The translations under genes were made by a program, and so were the position numbers. A stretch of 64,000 nt of DNA, from assembly GCA_943704525.1 (NCBI GenBank), contig CALSCQ010002627.1, positions 1-64,000 of the forward strand. Direction: 5' to 3'. Origin of the DNA: Pigoraptor vietnamica. Taxonomy: Eukaryota > Opisthokonta > Filasterea. Positions 37,701 through 56,415 of this stretch are shown here, piece after piece. The first letter of the stretch is position 1, and each line of letters opens with the position of its first letter. The notes beneath the pieces are model-generated. The model did no database searches and was not told where the DNA came from. It saw only the letters and a program-made list of their open reading frames with translations.

Positions 37701-40515
37701 CCCATTGGCTGCTGAAAGATTATGCCGCGGCCCTCCAGGACCTCCTCGTGTCTGCTCCGCCTCCCGCGACCTCGGCTCCCGACAACTCGGTCCCGCCGTC
37801 CCCTTCGCCCGTTCCTGCGTCTCCTTCGCCCACGCCATCGGGCACTCGCCCTTCTTCGTTTGCGTTCTTTCCGGAGGCAGAGAGGGATGCCGAAATCGCG
37901 GCACACTTTCGCGGTGGCAGCGTAGTTCCGCACGCGCTGTACAGGCTCCTTCGGAGCCGACCGCAGCTGCGCGTCGCTTCCGGCGTCGCCGAAACCTCGC
38001 TGTCGGAGCAGCGGTTGCTGCTGAGGGCGGCGTGCGGGCTTTTCGCGAAAGGCGCGCCGCTTCTCGCACTGGACGTGCTGATGATTCTCGACGCTCTTGC
38101 GCCTCCTGGCGAGCACAGCGAACTGTCGGACGAGTCCGGCGACGGCGATGGTGCTATCGCTGAAGGCGGCGGCGCGCTTGCGAACGGCGACCCTGGCGAA
38201 ACCGGCGCGGCCGCTGCGCGGATGTCCGTGTCGGACATGATCAATACTGGTCAGGTGAGCTTCGACGATTGGGACTTTGACAACTTCGGGGCGGGCAGGA
38301 GCGCGCGCTTCCTGCAGGGCAAGGGCCACGACGCGCGCGAAAAGGACGCCGGGGCTGTCGCGGCGCAGCGGAAGGCCTTTAATTGCCGCTTTGTGCGGCG
38401 ATCCCTCATCCAGCGCGCCGCGGTGGCTGTGCTGTGCAATTCCGTGCTTGCGTCGCCCGTTGACGCCGACTGGGCCACCATCTTTCACCGCGTGTGTGAG
38501 GATGCACGCGCCCTCGGCACGCCGTTCAGCGACGTGACCCTCGCTTCCGCCGTGTCGTCACTGGGCTTCAGGAAGGGGTGGTTGGATCCCGCTGCGTCGA
38601 TTGTTGGCGGCGAGAATGTGGCCTCGGGCGACGATGCGCTTGGGCAATGGGCCGTCGAAATATCGGCGTACGTCGTGTCGGGCGAGCCACCTCTCGTTTC
38701 CACACTGCGTGTCGCTGACGAGGACAGCGAGCACGGCGACCTGCATGCCGATGCGGGCGGTGCGCTGGAAGCGCCCACACCGAAGGACGCCGTGTCGCTG
38801 GCGGAAGCGGCGGCGCTGGCGCTGCGCCACCAGCAACGCCTCCTGCACAGTCGCACGGACAAGAGCGAGGCGACACTCTTTGGTCTGCCGCGCGGCGAGA
38901 AGGACCGCCACGCGCGCGCCCTCGGGGACCTCGCGCGGAGTCTCTCGTTGGCAGCGCACAGGCGACAGCTCGGCATCGGAGTGCCGTACTCGCACCTCAC
39001 AGGGGAGCTCGTCTGCGAGGTGACGTGGTCCGTCTACCTGGGCCTCGTCCTCTCTGCGTGGCTGCGCGGCGACTGGGGTGCCATGCTCCCTCTCATGCTG
39101 AACGCGCCCGCGCGCGCGATCATGGCAGAGGTGCTCGAGATCTTCCCTCCGCGCTGCCCGCTCGCGGACTATTTTGCCACGCCCGTCGAGATTAACGAGT
39201 ACCTCGCATCTGCGACGGCGTCGGAGGGCGAGAGCGAGGAGGACTCGGACGACAGGCTCAGCGCGAGCGACGATGGCCTTCCCTCGCCACGAAAGAAGGG
39301 CGCCGAGTCGTCTGGGGCGTCGACGGCGGGCAGTGGCGGAGGGCGGCGCACGGATAGGGCGCGGCAGCACGCGGCTTCTGCGCACGACGGCCCGTTCTAC
39401 AGCGCGCTGCTGGAGCTCATCATCGCTGAGCACATTGTGCACACGTTGCAGCGGTTCTTGCTGTCCTTTGGCATGGACCGCGACGGTGCGTTGTGTTTTG
39501 TGATGGCCCGCGTTTGCGTTGCACGTCGTCTGGTTCCTGAAGTCATTTCGTGTTTGCCGTGTTAATGTTTGCGCGGAACACTGCACGTTGTTCTTCCACT
39601 GACTTGCACCTTTTATCGGCAGACGTCGCAGAGCGATCGACGCATCTCGAAGGCATTGTGCGCGGCCTGAACCGCTGGCTCGTGCAGATGGGTGCGCTGG
39701 TTGCGCGTCTCCCCCGGCCGGTCCTCCCCACCGAGCTCCTTGATACACACCGGCGACACAGGCACTTGCGCGCGCAGCGACTCGCGTTCTTTTTGGACCC
39801 GCGGCGCAACCCTTTCCGTCGGCGGCCCGCAGCGCGCCGCTTGTGGCACTTTATGGTGCGGCAAGAGTCGGTGCAGACCACCCTCTGCCATTACCTCTTT
39901 GGCGACGGCGAGGATCGCGCGGATGGTGCGGCTGCCTCGCTCGCTGCTGCCGCGGCTGACGGGAGCGCGTCTGTCGTGAGTGCCCTCTCGCTGGCCATGC
40001 CTGCGGCCTCGCATGCGTCCCCGGCGGCTGTCTTCGACGGCGACGGCGTTGTCGTCATCCATCGCGACCCGGGCGACCACACTGCGGTTGCATTTTGCTT
40101 CAACGGCGCGCAGCAGGAGCGGCGTGGGTCGCTGATCGCCGTGGCAACGACGCGCGATCTGTGCGAAATCTCGTACGGCGAGCCCGAGCGCGAGGAGGAC
40201 CCTCGCGCGGGCCACGGGATGGGAAGCCGCGTGCACAGCATGTCCCGAATCGCGTCGTTTGGGAGTCTGCACGGCTCCACGGGAAATCTGCTCGCGCGGT
40301 CGAGCTCGTATTCTGGGCTCCATACGCTGGCCGCAACGCAGCAGGCGTCGCTGCACACGCTCGCGGTGGGCATGGTTGGCAACACTGGCGGCGGCCTGGG
40401 CCGCTCCGCTTCCGTCATGAGTCAGGGCGAGGGGGGCTTTTTCAACGCGGGTGACCGGCGCGGCAACATTCCCGGCGCCGTCCGTTCGCGCACCCCCGAG
40501 CCGTCCTCTGGAGCT

Positions 40516-40561
<46 letters not shown>

Positions 40562-41714
40562 GTGGGATGTCGCTGGCGGTTCCGTCTGGCGATGTCGTGC
40601 CCGCAGGACGGTCGAGCGTGGTGCTCACACCACAGGGATCTGGCCAGGTACCTGCAGGCGACGGCAAGGGTGGCGTGCAGCGCGCGGCAGCCGGGAAGGT
40701 GACGATTCGGCGGTCCATGACGGGTCTGCAGTGGGTGGCGGCGCACCCGTCCATGCCGTTTTACCTCACGGGGTCCCAGGACGGCCACGTGACGCTGTGG
40801 CAGTTTGGGCAATCTGAGTCGCTCTCGTCGTACGTCCTCGGGGGCGGCTTTGTCCCAGGCAACGCGGCTGGCGGCGGAGTTCCACCGGGGATGGGCGCGG
40901 GCCACGCCATGGGGGCCGCGGGCGCGGGCGCGGCGGCGGGTAACTATGCAAGCGCCCGCATCACGCGCGTGCGGTTTAGTCCGCTCGGCGACAAGTTTGC
41001 CGTCTCCGACTCTTCCGGCGCGCTGTCCCTGTTTCGGTTTGACGCGGGGAACAGGTCGAACACGTCGTACCGCACGCTGCACTGTCACTCGCGCGGGCTA
41101 TTTGACTTCACATTTGTGGGCGCCGCGAGCCTCCTGGCCACTGCGGGGCTTGCTGCGGACGGCAAGAACGTGGCGTTGTGGGACACGCTCCTTCCCGCCG
41201 GTCGAACGCGTCTCAAGGGATTTGTTGTCAACGACGGCGGAGCGCATTCGATTGCGCACTGCGAGTCTCACGGCATACTCTTGTCCGGCGGGCGGAACGG
41301 CACCGTGGCTGTTATTGACATTGCGTCGCGCAGCATTCTGCACACGTTTGCCGCGCACGCGCCCGACGCCCTCATTCGGTCGATAGCGGTGTGCGCGGAG
41401 ACGGACGAGTGCATCTCTGGTGGGTTTTCTACTCTTCAATTGCTCACTGGCGCATTCTTAATATTGAAACCTTGCACTTTCTTTAACGCGCAGGTTCGAA
41501 CGACGGCGCCATGAAGGTGTGGAGCATTGCCACGCACAAGGACCGGATCTCGTTGCGTGGCGTGCACACAAAGCAGAACTTCTTCCGCCAGGAGACCGGG
41601 ACGGGCGTGTACTGCATGGAGGTCCGCGACATGCACCTCTTCTCGTCGGGCAGCGACGGGACCCTCGTACGCCGCCCCATTCCGCGCGTCGCCATGGCTG
41701 CCGACGTCCAATAG
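31771..41714 (+). CDS. DMXL: Rabconnectin-3 alpha / DmX-like / Rav1 V-ATPase assembly factor
   Basis: Large WD-repeat protein of the RAVE/rabconnectin complex that loads V1 onto V0 of the V-ATPase and so controls endolysosomal acidification. Twelve exons join in phase (31771-31914, 32017-32142, 32264-32320, 32396-32498, 32587-32692, 32767-32833, 32964-33003, 33099-33219, 33311-37520, 37637-39485, 39623-41419, 41494-41714) for 2946 residues. N-terminal WD repeats (CIWVQNVPSPVMCAAFAPDG, FVYLPHPRAVTSLSW, AILTNCRDNVCRIWAE) fit Rav1/DmX. The Rav1_C core includes VDISWALQSESQEALF, LDTALWYIATKKKSLLTALF and ERWRTAAYNNAYQLMSKQRF. Acidic and Gly-rich linkers follow, then C-terminal WD repeats (LTGSQDGHVTLWQF, SGSDGTLVRRP). 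Exon 9 is 4.2 kb without introns. Long open frames on the opposite strand are composition artefacts. Confidence 0.95.
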
Positions 41715-42273
41715 ACCGCTGACTGTTTATATTGAAACGATTCTGAATGAAGCGTCTGGGTGACTATGGTGCAAGGGATGGCTTTTTTAGGCGGCGCATT
41801 CATGGTGGTGTGTAATATGTTGCGTCATGCTGCAGAAGCACATCTCTCCCTCCCCAATACACGTGTAAAATATAACACCCGACTGTCTTTGTGAGATATA
41901 GGGGGCGTGCCAGTGGGGAAACGCCCGGCACATTTCCGCGCGGGTGACTGCGGGCCAATGGGAGACGCCAATACATCGATCGCCACTGTGTGTCATCGCG
42001 GATGGTCACCGATTTATTATGCGTTATTTATGTATGAAATTTGTATGGCGGGCATTTCCTTTTGTTACTGGTCGTCCCTTTTTGCGCCCACTTAACAGCA
42101 CTTCTAGTCAACTGAATCACGCAACTCGGCAACTGGCGCAAGCCGAAGCGCGCCGGCAGACGACAAGAAATCATAGCGTACAGCACGTCAGGGTGCTCGG
42201 CAGCGCCGTGAGGACCGTTCAACCTGCCGACCCGTGCGCCGGCTGGTCAGCGGGCGGCATCCGGCGGGGCGGC
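41715..42273. other. Intergenic region, rabconnectin-3 / TmcB-like
   Basis: No supported gene. The middle part is relatively A/T-rich (around 42010-42070) and probably carries the promoter of the following gene. Confidence 0.5.
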
Positions 42274-45200
42274 ATGGGTTCCATAGACGATTTGGAAGAG
42301 CTCTACGAAGGCTCCGTGGGGAGCAGTCTCGAGAACCGCAGCAGCGGGAATGCCAAGGGTCGCATTGTCACACGCCTTAAGAATGGCCTCTTCGGCGTAC
42401 TCTTTACCACTGTCAAGGACTCGACGGTAAGTCGGCTGTCTCGCCGGGCGAGTTCAGCCGCACTGCTGGCGGCTGGCCTGGGCCACTGTGAGTCAAGAGT
42501 CGTCCGGCGCTTAATTCGAAAGAGCGATCATACACCGTCGCGTCTCGCTGTTGACTCTTTGCACGAACTTTCCGCACCCAGGTGCCCGCATTCGTCGCCA
42601 TTGCGGAGATCCTGGTCGACGCGTTCCAGGTGCTCGCCTTCCCCTTCTCGCACCGCTTTCACTTTCCGTGGAACAGCGCGGCGACCGAGTGGTTCATCAA
42701 GCTCTGCAGCATCTTCGTCCCCGAGGTCTACATCGCGGGATCCGAAGGATGGTTTCTCGCCGGTCTTGCCCTCGTCGTTCTCATGCTTGCGGACGTCGTC
42801 TTTGTGGCGTACAGCTTCAGCCGCAAGAGCTACAAGATGATGTGTGAGTTCGGTTCGGCAAACTGGACACATTGCCGGCTCGTTTAAATTGGATTCAGTT
42901 CAGTTTTCTCCGTTGTGTGCGCATGCGCACGTGATCATGAGGCTGTGCGCCTGCGACACACCGCTGATTACGGGGCCGGCTCCGCCTTCGCAGGGACCAT
43001 CAAGTTGCTGCGCACCTTCGGAGGCCTCTTCGCGACGGTCCTCTTCATTCCGTTGCTCGGCGTCTTGACGGGCGTGCTGTCGTGCGACCACGTGACGAGC
43101 TGCGGACAGGGCATCGACCTCATGTACAAGATTCTCTCCGTGGGCGTGTCTGCGCTCTTCATCTTCCTCGCGCTCTGCACATCGGCGGCGTTCTTTGACC
43201 AGGTGAGTAACCGCATCACGTAACAAGGCCTGTGTGTGTGCTGTGTGTGTGTCAACTGCGGTGCGCTTACCGTGCCTACAGGACCCCAAAGGACACGATT
43301 CGCTTGCGCGGCCGCACGCGCGCATCGACGTCTTCTACGTGCTCGTGCGCACGGTCCTCACGGTCATGCACAATGCGCTGCCCGTCAACAGCGCGGGAAA
43401 GTGGGCCTTTGCGGCCACGATGACCGTCGGGAGCCTCTCGTCCGCGTTTCTACACACGTGGTGCGTTGTCGCACGTGCGTATACGTACATTGCGCTCCCC
43501 CCGCGCGGTCGCCGTGCTTGCTTGCTACTGTTAGCGTGCCGCACTGACACGGCTGTGCCACAGGTACATTCCCTACTACCGGTTTGGCTATTCGATGCTG
43601 CGCAATGCGACGCAGTGGCTCCTTGCCTCGGCGTGCCTGTGCCTCCTCCTCGCGATGGCGCGCAACAGCCCCGACCAGAGCGAGGCGTCGATTCTCTTCT
43701 TCCTGTCGTCGCCTGTCGTCGTGGCCCTCAGTGTGTTCACGATCAGCAGCCGCAGGCGCTCCCTCGCAGTCAAGACGATACGCCAGTGCCGCGATCCATA
43801 CGAGGTCGAGCTGCGCATCCGCTTTGCGCTCGAGAAGGAGGGCATGCTCTTCGCCACCGAGGACGAGTTCCACGACACGGAGCCCGACGAGGCCGCGCTC
43901 GCCGCGCAGGCGATCAACCTCCGCGCCATCAACGCCATGTACGCAGAGGCAGTGAAGCGCCGGCCCAAGTCGTCGCTCCTCCACATCTTCTGGGCCAATT
44001 ACTACCTCCTCTACCTCAAGAACTCGAACATGGCCCTCGCGGAGCTTGCGAACGCCGAGGAGCTCAAGCCTTCCCTCGACGAGCAGTTTTTGATCTACCG
44101 GTGGCAGGCGCTCCTCAGCGAGGCCGCGTCGCAGTCGAGCGCGCACGGCGGCATTGACGTGATCGCCTACGTGCAGTACCAGAAGCACCTCGCGGACGCG
44201 GAAAAGTTTGACCGCCGCGTCGCCGCGAGCCGCGCTGCCTTGTGAGTGTTGCGCGCATGCATGGACGCGTCGACGGCTGATTCTCTACGCCGATTCGTCG
44301 GTTCGCGGAGTGCAGTGTGTACGTACGTAGCGCGTACTGTACATGTGACTAATCGCGGCCGGCGTTGCCTTGCGTTTATAATTTTTCAGTTGGACGGAGC
44401 TCAACCGCCCCAAGCCCGACCTTGAGCGGCTGTACGACATTGGCGAACGGATCAGCCTCAACCTCGCCCGCGCGATTGCGAGCTACGAAAACCTCATGAA
44501 GCTCGCGCCCGAGTCCCCGCAAGTGCTGCGCATGTGAGTGATCGGCAGTCGGCGTCGTGCCTGTTGTGCAAGTGTCATGCGCCATTGTAGCCCGCCGGCG
44601 TTTTCCCAACGCTCGCACTGACGACCCCTCTGCGTCGCAGGTATGCGTCCTTCCTTATCGATATTATGAACGAGGCATCGCAGGGCGAGGAGCTCCTCCT
44701 TCGCGCCAAGTCGATTGAGAACACGCGAAGCAAGCAGGCGGACGACTGCGACGTGGCCTTTGACGACAGCAACGCGACGGTCACCATTTCGGGCGCGCGC
44801 GGGAAGGAGGGGACGGTCATCGAGGTGAACATGGCCGCGTGCCGTTTGTTTGGCTACCGCCGCTTCGACATAGTCGGCAAGAACATCAACATTATCATCC
44901 CCGCGCCCATCGCGCGAAACCACAACCGCATTCTCGCAAAGTGAGTTTGAGCAGTCCGGCGTGCTGCCAGTGACCGAACGCGCTCAACCCACTTATTTTG
45001 CGCCGCAGCTACCTTGCGAGCGGGTACGGGTCCATGATGGACCGCAAGCGCCGCATTGTGTGCATCCACGCCAACGGCTTTATTGTGCCCGCACTTATTG
45101 TCATTCGCCAGGTGAGTGCGTGGATGAGTGGGCCGTGCGTGCTGCGGTGTGTGTGCGCCCGTGCGCGGCCGGGAGATGCACTATATGTCGTTGCGCTTAC

Positions 45201-48200
45201 CGGCGCGTCCGTCCCAACTAACTAACTGAACGCAGGCGATTGATGCCCATGGGTCGACGTGCTTCATCGGTGTGCTGCGGCCGATCAGTTCGGACGAGCA
45301 CTACATTGTGCTTGACCGCAACATGGCGGTGATTGGGTGCACGGCGAGCATTCCGAACCTCTTCGGCATATCCCACGACGACATCAAGGCCGGCGACATC
45401 AACGTGCACTCGCTCATCGCCGCCTATTCTGCGATTGAGGAGGCAGCAATCGCGGCCGGCAAGGGATCGGGCGCGCGGGCGCCTGTTGTCCAGCAGCAGT
45501 GCGGACAACCCGGCGCACAGCACAACTACACGCTCACGGTGACGTGCGTGCGCATGGAGTCGTGCGGCGAGCACATCGACATTGTGTCGTTCTCGGCCGT
45601 TCCCGAGGGCGCCAACGCAGCGAGTGCCGACGCCGGTCCCCCCTTGCCGCAGTTCAGCAGCGACGACTACGTGCAGGCTTCGGCTTCGTACATTCCTGAG
45701 GGGGGCGAGAACGACCACGTGTCCACGCGTCCAGCAAAATCCTCTGCCACGCCGCAATCGTGCCCGCGACGAGCTGGCTCTGCCGAAGCGGGTGCTGGCA
45801 AGCAATGCGGACTGTACTTGAGCGCCGACGTTGCGGGCGCGGACATGCCGAGGGGCTCGGGGAGCGACAAGGTGCGTTCGATGTCGGCCACACTTGCCGG
45901 CGGACTCTACGGCATGGTGACTGAAGAGGAGGAGCCGGTCCGGCGCGGTCCCGTCGTGGGCGCCACCGACCAGCGTTCCTCGAAGGGGTCAGTCAACGCC
46001 TACACGCCTCCACTCATGTCGGTAAGCAGCCGCCGCGCGTCGGTGCGCTTCGGGTCTTCGATCGACGTGTCGCAGGGAGCTACGCTTCCTGGGATCCCGC
46101 TGTCGGACATTGCACTGCAGGAGGTCAGTGCTCGACCCATTACAGTAGCTCCCCCATACTGCAGACAGGGCTTGTTCAACTCACCACACGCAATCTCACA
46201 GGTGGACTACAACGACCAGGCCAGTGACGTTATGCCGGACGACAAGGGCGACACGGAGATGCCGTCGCTCGAGTTTAGCAACCACAAAGATGGCAAGAAG
46301 CCCGCGGCGCAGAATAAGAAGAAGGGCGGGGGCAGCATTGCGAGCTCGACGGGCACGGACAGCTCGATGCGCCAGCGTTCGCGGAACATCATCGAGGACA
46401 AGAACGCGCGCACGTCGCCCGAAGCGCTGCGCCTGAAGTACGGCACGCTATTGTCGGCGGCGATTGTGATTGGCCTGGCGATCGCGGCCGTGATTGTGCT
46501 CCGCAAGGCGGCGGAGGACTACACGTCGACCATCACGTGCGTCAGCAACGGAGGCGCGCGGCGACTCGAGACCATCACTGTCATCCGCGATGTGCGCACG
46601 CTCGTCCTTGCAGCCAACAACGTACGTTTCGTAGTCATGCGCCTGCTCTTGCGCACTCCAGGTTTTTTTGCACGCTCCCTTGTGCCGGCTGGACGCTAAC
46701 TGATCGCTACGGCCTTCCCTTCCGCAGCTGTCTGTCAATGTGACGGCCGCTTCGCTTGTGAGCGAGCTGTCGTCGAGCGCGTCTCTCCTCAAGTCGCACA
46801 TGGCCGCGTTGTTCACCGGCGGGCAGTGTCTCACGGCGCAGCTGGAGGAGCTCTACATTGAGAAGAACGTACCAGTCGCGATGGCGGGCGGCGCCACGCA
46901 CATGATGAGCGTGTGGGAGGGCATGCAGCTCTTCATCTCGAAGGCGATGCAGGTGCGTTGCGTCGGGTGCGCGCGGGAACGTGTGTCTCATTTGCTCCGG
47001 CGCAGAATTTCGTTGTCTTGCGTTGTTGGTGCTTCTTCAGGAAATTGAAATTGAAGGACTGTGCGCCTCTCTCCGCATGTGCAGATCGCCGCACGCGACC
47101 CTTCTATGCTGTCGTTCACTGACGACGACGTGGAGTTCGTGATCGCGAACGGTCCCTACAGCCTCTTCACGGCCATCGAGAGTTCCATGTCCGAGTATGT
47201 GGGGGCCGTTTCAGACGCGGCGGACACGCTGAAGAAGGAGACGGTGATACTGGCCGCGGTCCCGCTCGGGTGCCTTGTCCTTATATTCCTCGTCATTATC
47301 TTCCCCGCGCTCTTGCGCCTGGAGCGTCGGAAGGCGGAGCTCATGGACATTTTCCTCGCGATGCCACGGCGCGTCGTGCGCGACATGATGGACAAGGACC
47401 GCATCCGCCTCGAGTCGATGCTCTCGCGCGAAACGGACGGCGACATGGGCGGCCCGGACACGGTCGTCCTCGACCACGTGCAGGACGAAACCGTCATGGC
47501 AGACGACATGAACCATCACCGCGAGACGGAAGCCCCGCCCGCGAGTCTTGCGATGGACGCCCCTGTCGGCGAGTCGCGCACCTCGACCCGCAATCGCCGC
47601 CCGCTCTCGGAGCCGCTGACGAAGCGCATTTCGCGGTCTGTGCGCGCGCAGCGGGCCGTTCTTCTCCGCCTGCTCGTGCTGCTAGCGCTGTGCGTCGGCT
47701 ACTACACGGCGCTGCTCGTGGTGGGGGATAACCTCGTGAGCGACGTGAGCAGCTCGGGCATCGAGGTGAACCTCTCGGACAGGCGTTCGGCACTCGAGCG
47801 ACTCATCTTCTTCCATACGCGCGAGTCGGTCATCGCCCCGTCCAACTCGTCCGCTCTGTCTCATGCGGGTTACGTGGCCAACTACACGAGGGAGATCCTT
47901 GACATTGACGACGAGCTCCTCTACGGCAGCGCCGCACTCGGACTGCGTGCGTCGGTGCGTCGGTCGGGCATTGGCAGCCTCATGTTCAGCGACGCTTGCT
48001 CCTACGTCTCGGACGTTCCGTCGACGTACCCGAGCTGCACGGATTTCGCCAACGGTCTCATGACAAATGGTCTCCAGCCCGCTCTCTTCGAGTTTTCGTC
48101 GCGCGCGCGGCGGATGACGGCCGATGCAGTGAGCGTGTCGCGCCCACTTCCATTCGAGGTCCTCCGCACTGCGATTCGCACGGCGCCCGACCTCATGTTC

Positions 48201-48485
48201 GTGCGCATGATGGACTGGGCGTACCTGCAGGGACCCCTCGCGCAGAGCACCAAGTACTACATGTCGTATGGGAGCGACAAAGTCGATGCGTTCCGCAACT
48301 TTGTGCTTGCGATCTCGCTGGCGGCCATCTTCAGCGTGGCGGCGCTGTGGCTCTTTGTCTTCCGTCCCATGACGGCACGCACAGAAGCGAGCATTCGCAA
48401 CACCCGCCTGATGGTCCTAATGGTGCCGCAGGACGACACGACGGCGCTTGCCCCCCGCATTCGCACGTTCCTCAAGACGTGGTAA
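42274..48485 (+). CDS. TmcB/TmcC-like multi-membrane PAS-domain protein
   Basis: Resembles the tiny macrocysts B/C proteins of Dictyostelium, large membrane proteins with a PAS module; molecular function is not established. Eleven exons (42274-42426, 42582-42843, 42994-43202, 43282-43460, 43564-44241, 44390-44533, 44641-44940, 45009-45111, 45236-46621, 46728-46952, 47085-48485) give 1679 residues. Multiple membrane helices lie in the first ~300 residues (e.g. FLAGLALVVLMLADVVFVAY). A helical/TPR-like region follows (LHIFWANYYLLYLKNSNMAL). The PAS domain reads VIEVNMAACRLFGYRRFDIV, then GKNINIIIPAPIARNHNRIL. A charged linker with four more predicted helices (LLSAAIVIGLAIAAVIVL, LAAVPLGCLVLIFLVIIF, LLRLLVLLALCVGYYTALLV, AISLAAIFSVAALWLFVF) ends the protein. 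A phase-0 segment 46124-46201 looks like an optional intron. No kinase or cyclase domain is present. Confidence 0.85.
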
Positions 48486-48638
48486 GCGGCGACACGAAAA
48501 AGCAACAAAAAAACGGAAGATAAGAGCGTTGCGCGTTGGCAGTTGCGTTTGCGCGTCGCGTGCTATCCCTAAGATGTCTCCCCCCCCCAACCCCCCCTAC
48601 TAAATCGAATTCAGAAAACCAACTCAACTATTATCCGC

Positions 48639-48639
<1 letters not shown>

Positions 48640-48693
<54 letters not shown>
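48640..48693. repeat. (CA)n microsatellite between convergent genes
   Basis: About 27 CA units on the plus strand between the TmcB-like stop (48485) and the RecQ stop (48771), probably in 3' UTR sequence. Confidence 0.95.
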
Positions 48694-48695
<2 letters not shown>

Positions 48696-48770
48696 GAAAA
48701 AGCAAACAAACAAAAGACTGCCACACCTCATGCAATACAAGTTAACTTGGATCGAATGGAACGCAAACCT

Positions 48771-54396
<5,626 letters not shown>

Positions 54397-55406
54397 AAAG
54401 ACACAGGCAATAGCTTACTAGTGACGCACCCTCTCGGCAAATCGCAGGAAAGCGCTAGGCACACATGTGTGCGTTCGACCGAGCTACTGCACGCGCTGAA
54501 GGACGGTGCGCGCAAACTCCCTTTGTTAATCCACCCGCGCCCACTTCAACCTACGCAAGGAGCACTCGCGCGTGAGACGAATGCGCACACTTGCCGCTCG
54601 CACAATGAGGTCTGCGGTAAAGTGTCCGATGTGCGAGCGACGTTAAATAACACGCACAGTGAAGTTAGTGTAACGCCAATTCCCACATATGCAAATCACT
54701 CACCGCTCACCATGCGAGACCCAACAGCGACGATTAGAGGGAGAAAGAGCCGCCACGGAGTCACAGTGTCAGTGTCTGAGAAAAGAATGGCCTCCAAGTG
54801 GTTGTGCGCGCGGGTATTGGTGCTTGTAATGTTGCGTGCGATGGTCATCGTTTGAACGCCAATTTCCCGCCACGCAACTCTGAGCCTACCGAGAATTCGG
54901 TCGGTTACACAACTCGACGTGGAGTGTTGGGGCTCACAAGTGATACTCATTGCATTCACTGGAGCGCGGACGCTTTGAGCGGGTGCCATGCGTGTGCGCT
55001 GCTCCTCAACGGAGGTGACACAACACGGCCATGTCATTCCTTTGACCAGGGCTCAGTCATTCATAGAAAGCTGTTGGGTGTGCGCAAGATGCCAGCGGTC
55101 GACGTCCCATGCCATCTACACCGAACATTACCACTCGTTTCCTGTTTCTTTAGTTTGTACGTCACAATAGCCTGTGGCTGCGAGTGGCTGAGGGAGTGTG
55201 TGCATGGTTACTGTTGAGCACGGAGAAGCCGCAGCACGTCGTGTTGGATGCATCTTTCACGTCTCCGTCCGCCTGTTACACGTCGGAAATTCCTCACATT
55301 CCGCGAAACTTTGAGGCCAACTCGCGCAACCATCACAAATCCCACAAAGGCGTACTTTCCGCGGTGCGTGTCCCTTGCTCACGGAATGCGCTGAGTACGA
55401 AGGAAG
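54397..55406. other. Divergent promoter region, RecQ / membrane protein gene
   Basis: One kilobase without a supportable gene. TTTCCCGCC at 54863-54871 matches the canonical E2F site. Small open frames here show no codon bias and no family signal. Confidence 0.5.
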
Positions 55407-56368
55407 ATGGCAACGCAGCTTGTCGACACGGTCTCCGCCGTGCTCGGTGACATTTACCGCCTTGCGCCGGGCCGCCTGATCGTCATCTTTGGCGCTCCTG
55501 TCGCGTACGACCTCCTCGCGCGCCATGGCGGCGATGTCTGGGGCAGCCACCACTACCATCTCGGCCGTGCGACAACGAACGCTCTGGCGGGTGCTTACGC
55601 CGGCGTGGTGGCGACGGTCCCCATGACTGCCGCCGTCGCTCTTACGAAAATCATCCTGCCGGCCAGCAAGGAGGATCTGGAGGTGGAGCGCGCCGAGGAC
55701 GCGGACGAGCGGCGCATGGACGACGAGGAAAAGGCGGCTGTTCCGCGCACCGAGATGCCGTGGTGGAAGAGGACGATTGCGAGGATCAAGTGGGTTGATG
55801 CAGTCATGTGGAGCGCGTTGCGTTGTTTCTGAACTTAGGGCTGCCGGTTGCCGTGCAGGGCGTCGCGTCGGCTCGTCATGCGATACGGCATAGGGCTCAT
55901 TGCGGGTGCAGCCTACGGCTTCATCGTCTCGTCCAGCCCAGAGCTAAGGTGAACCGATGTGCCAACCGCTTGGATTTGTAGTACATTTGCCGACCCCAGC
56001 GCAAAATTGTGACTCGCATTCAATAACGATCGCAGGTCCGGTCGGGCGGGCGTCGTGTGGGGACTCGGCGTCTGGCTCATCGATCACGGCATCCTCCTGC
56101 CTGCCGTTGGCATAAGGCACAAGACAACGCACAGGTGAGAAGAGGATTCGGAGGCGTGCGGGTGAACGGGCTGCGCGGACGGCATGCTCACCGCGGTGGT
56201 CGCTTTCGCAGAATGATTGTCAGCGCGCTCGCCCACGTCGTGTGGGGTTGGGCTCTCGCGAACGCGACAGTGGGAGCGCAGGCGTATGCGTCGGATACGC
56301 ACTTTGTGCGCGCGCCCACGAAGGTCCTCACGATCGGCCACATTCCGAGCCGCCTCAGGCGCGCTTGA
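55407..56368 (+). CDS. Small multi-pass membrane protein of unknown function
   Basis: Four exons (55407-55789, 55859-55948, 56036-56134, 56212-56368) join in phase for 242 residues. The start ATG 55407 has context agATGG. Membrane-like stretches are GRLIVIFGAPVAYDLL, NALAGAYAGVVATVPMTAAVAL (partly polar), YGIGLIAGAAYGFIVSS, AGVVWGLGVWLIDHGILLPA and IVSALAHVVWGWALANATVG. An acidic/basic loop lies between the second and third. The conserved-looking His-containing helices (WLIDHG, AHVVWGWALA) recall bacterial YagU/DUF1440-like membrane proteins, but this is only a resemblance by eye. Its stop codon lies 47 bases from that of the convergent NPRL2 gene, so the 3' UTRs must overlap. Confidence 0.8.
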
Positions 56369-56415
56369 GAGGGAGCGGCGATGGCGTGACGTGCGCGTAA
56401 AAGTGTAGCGGCTTG

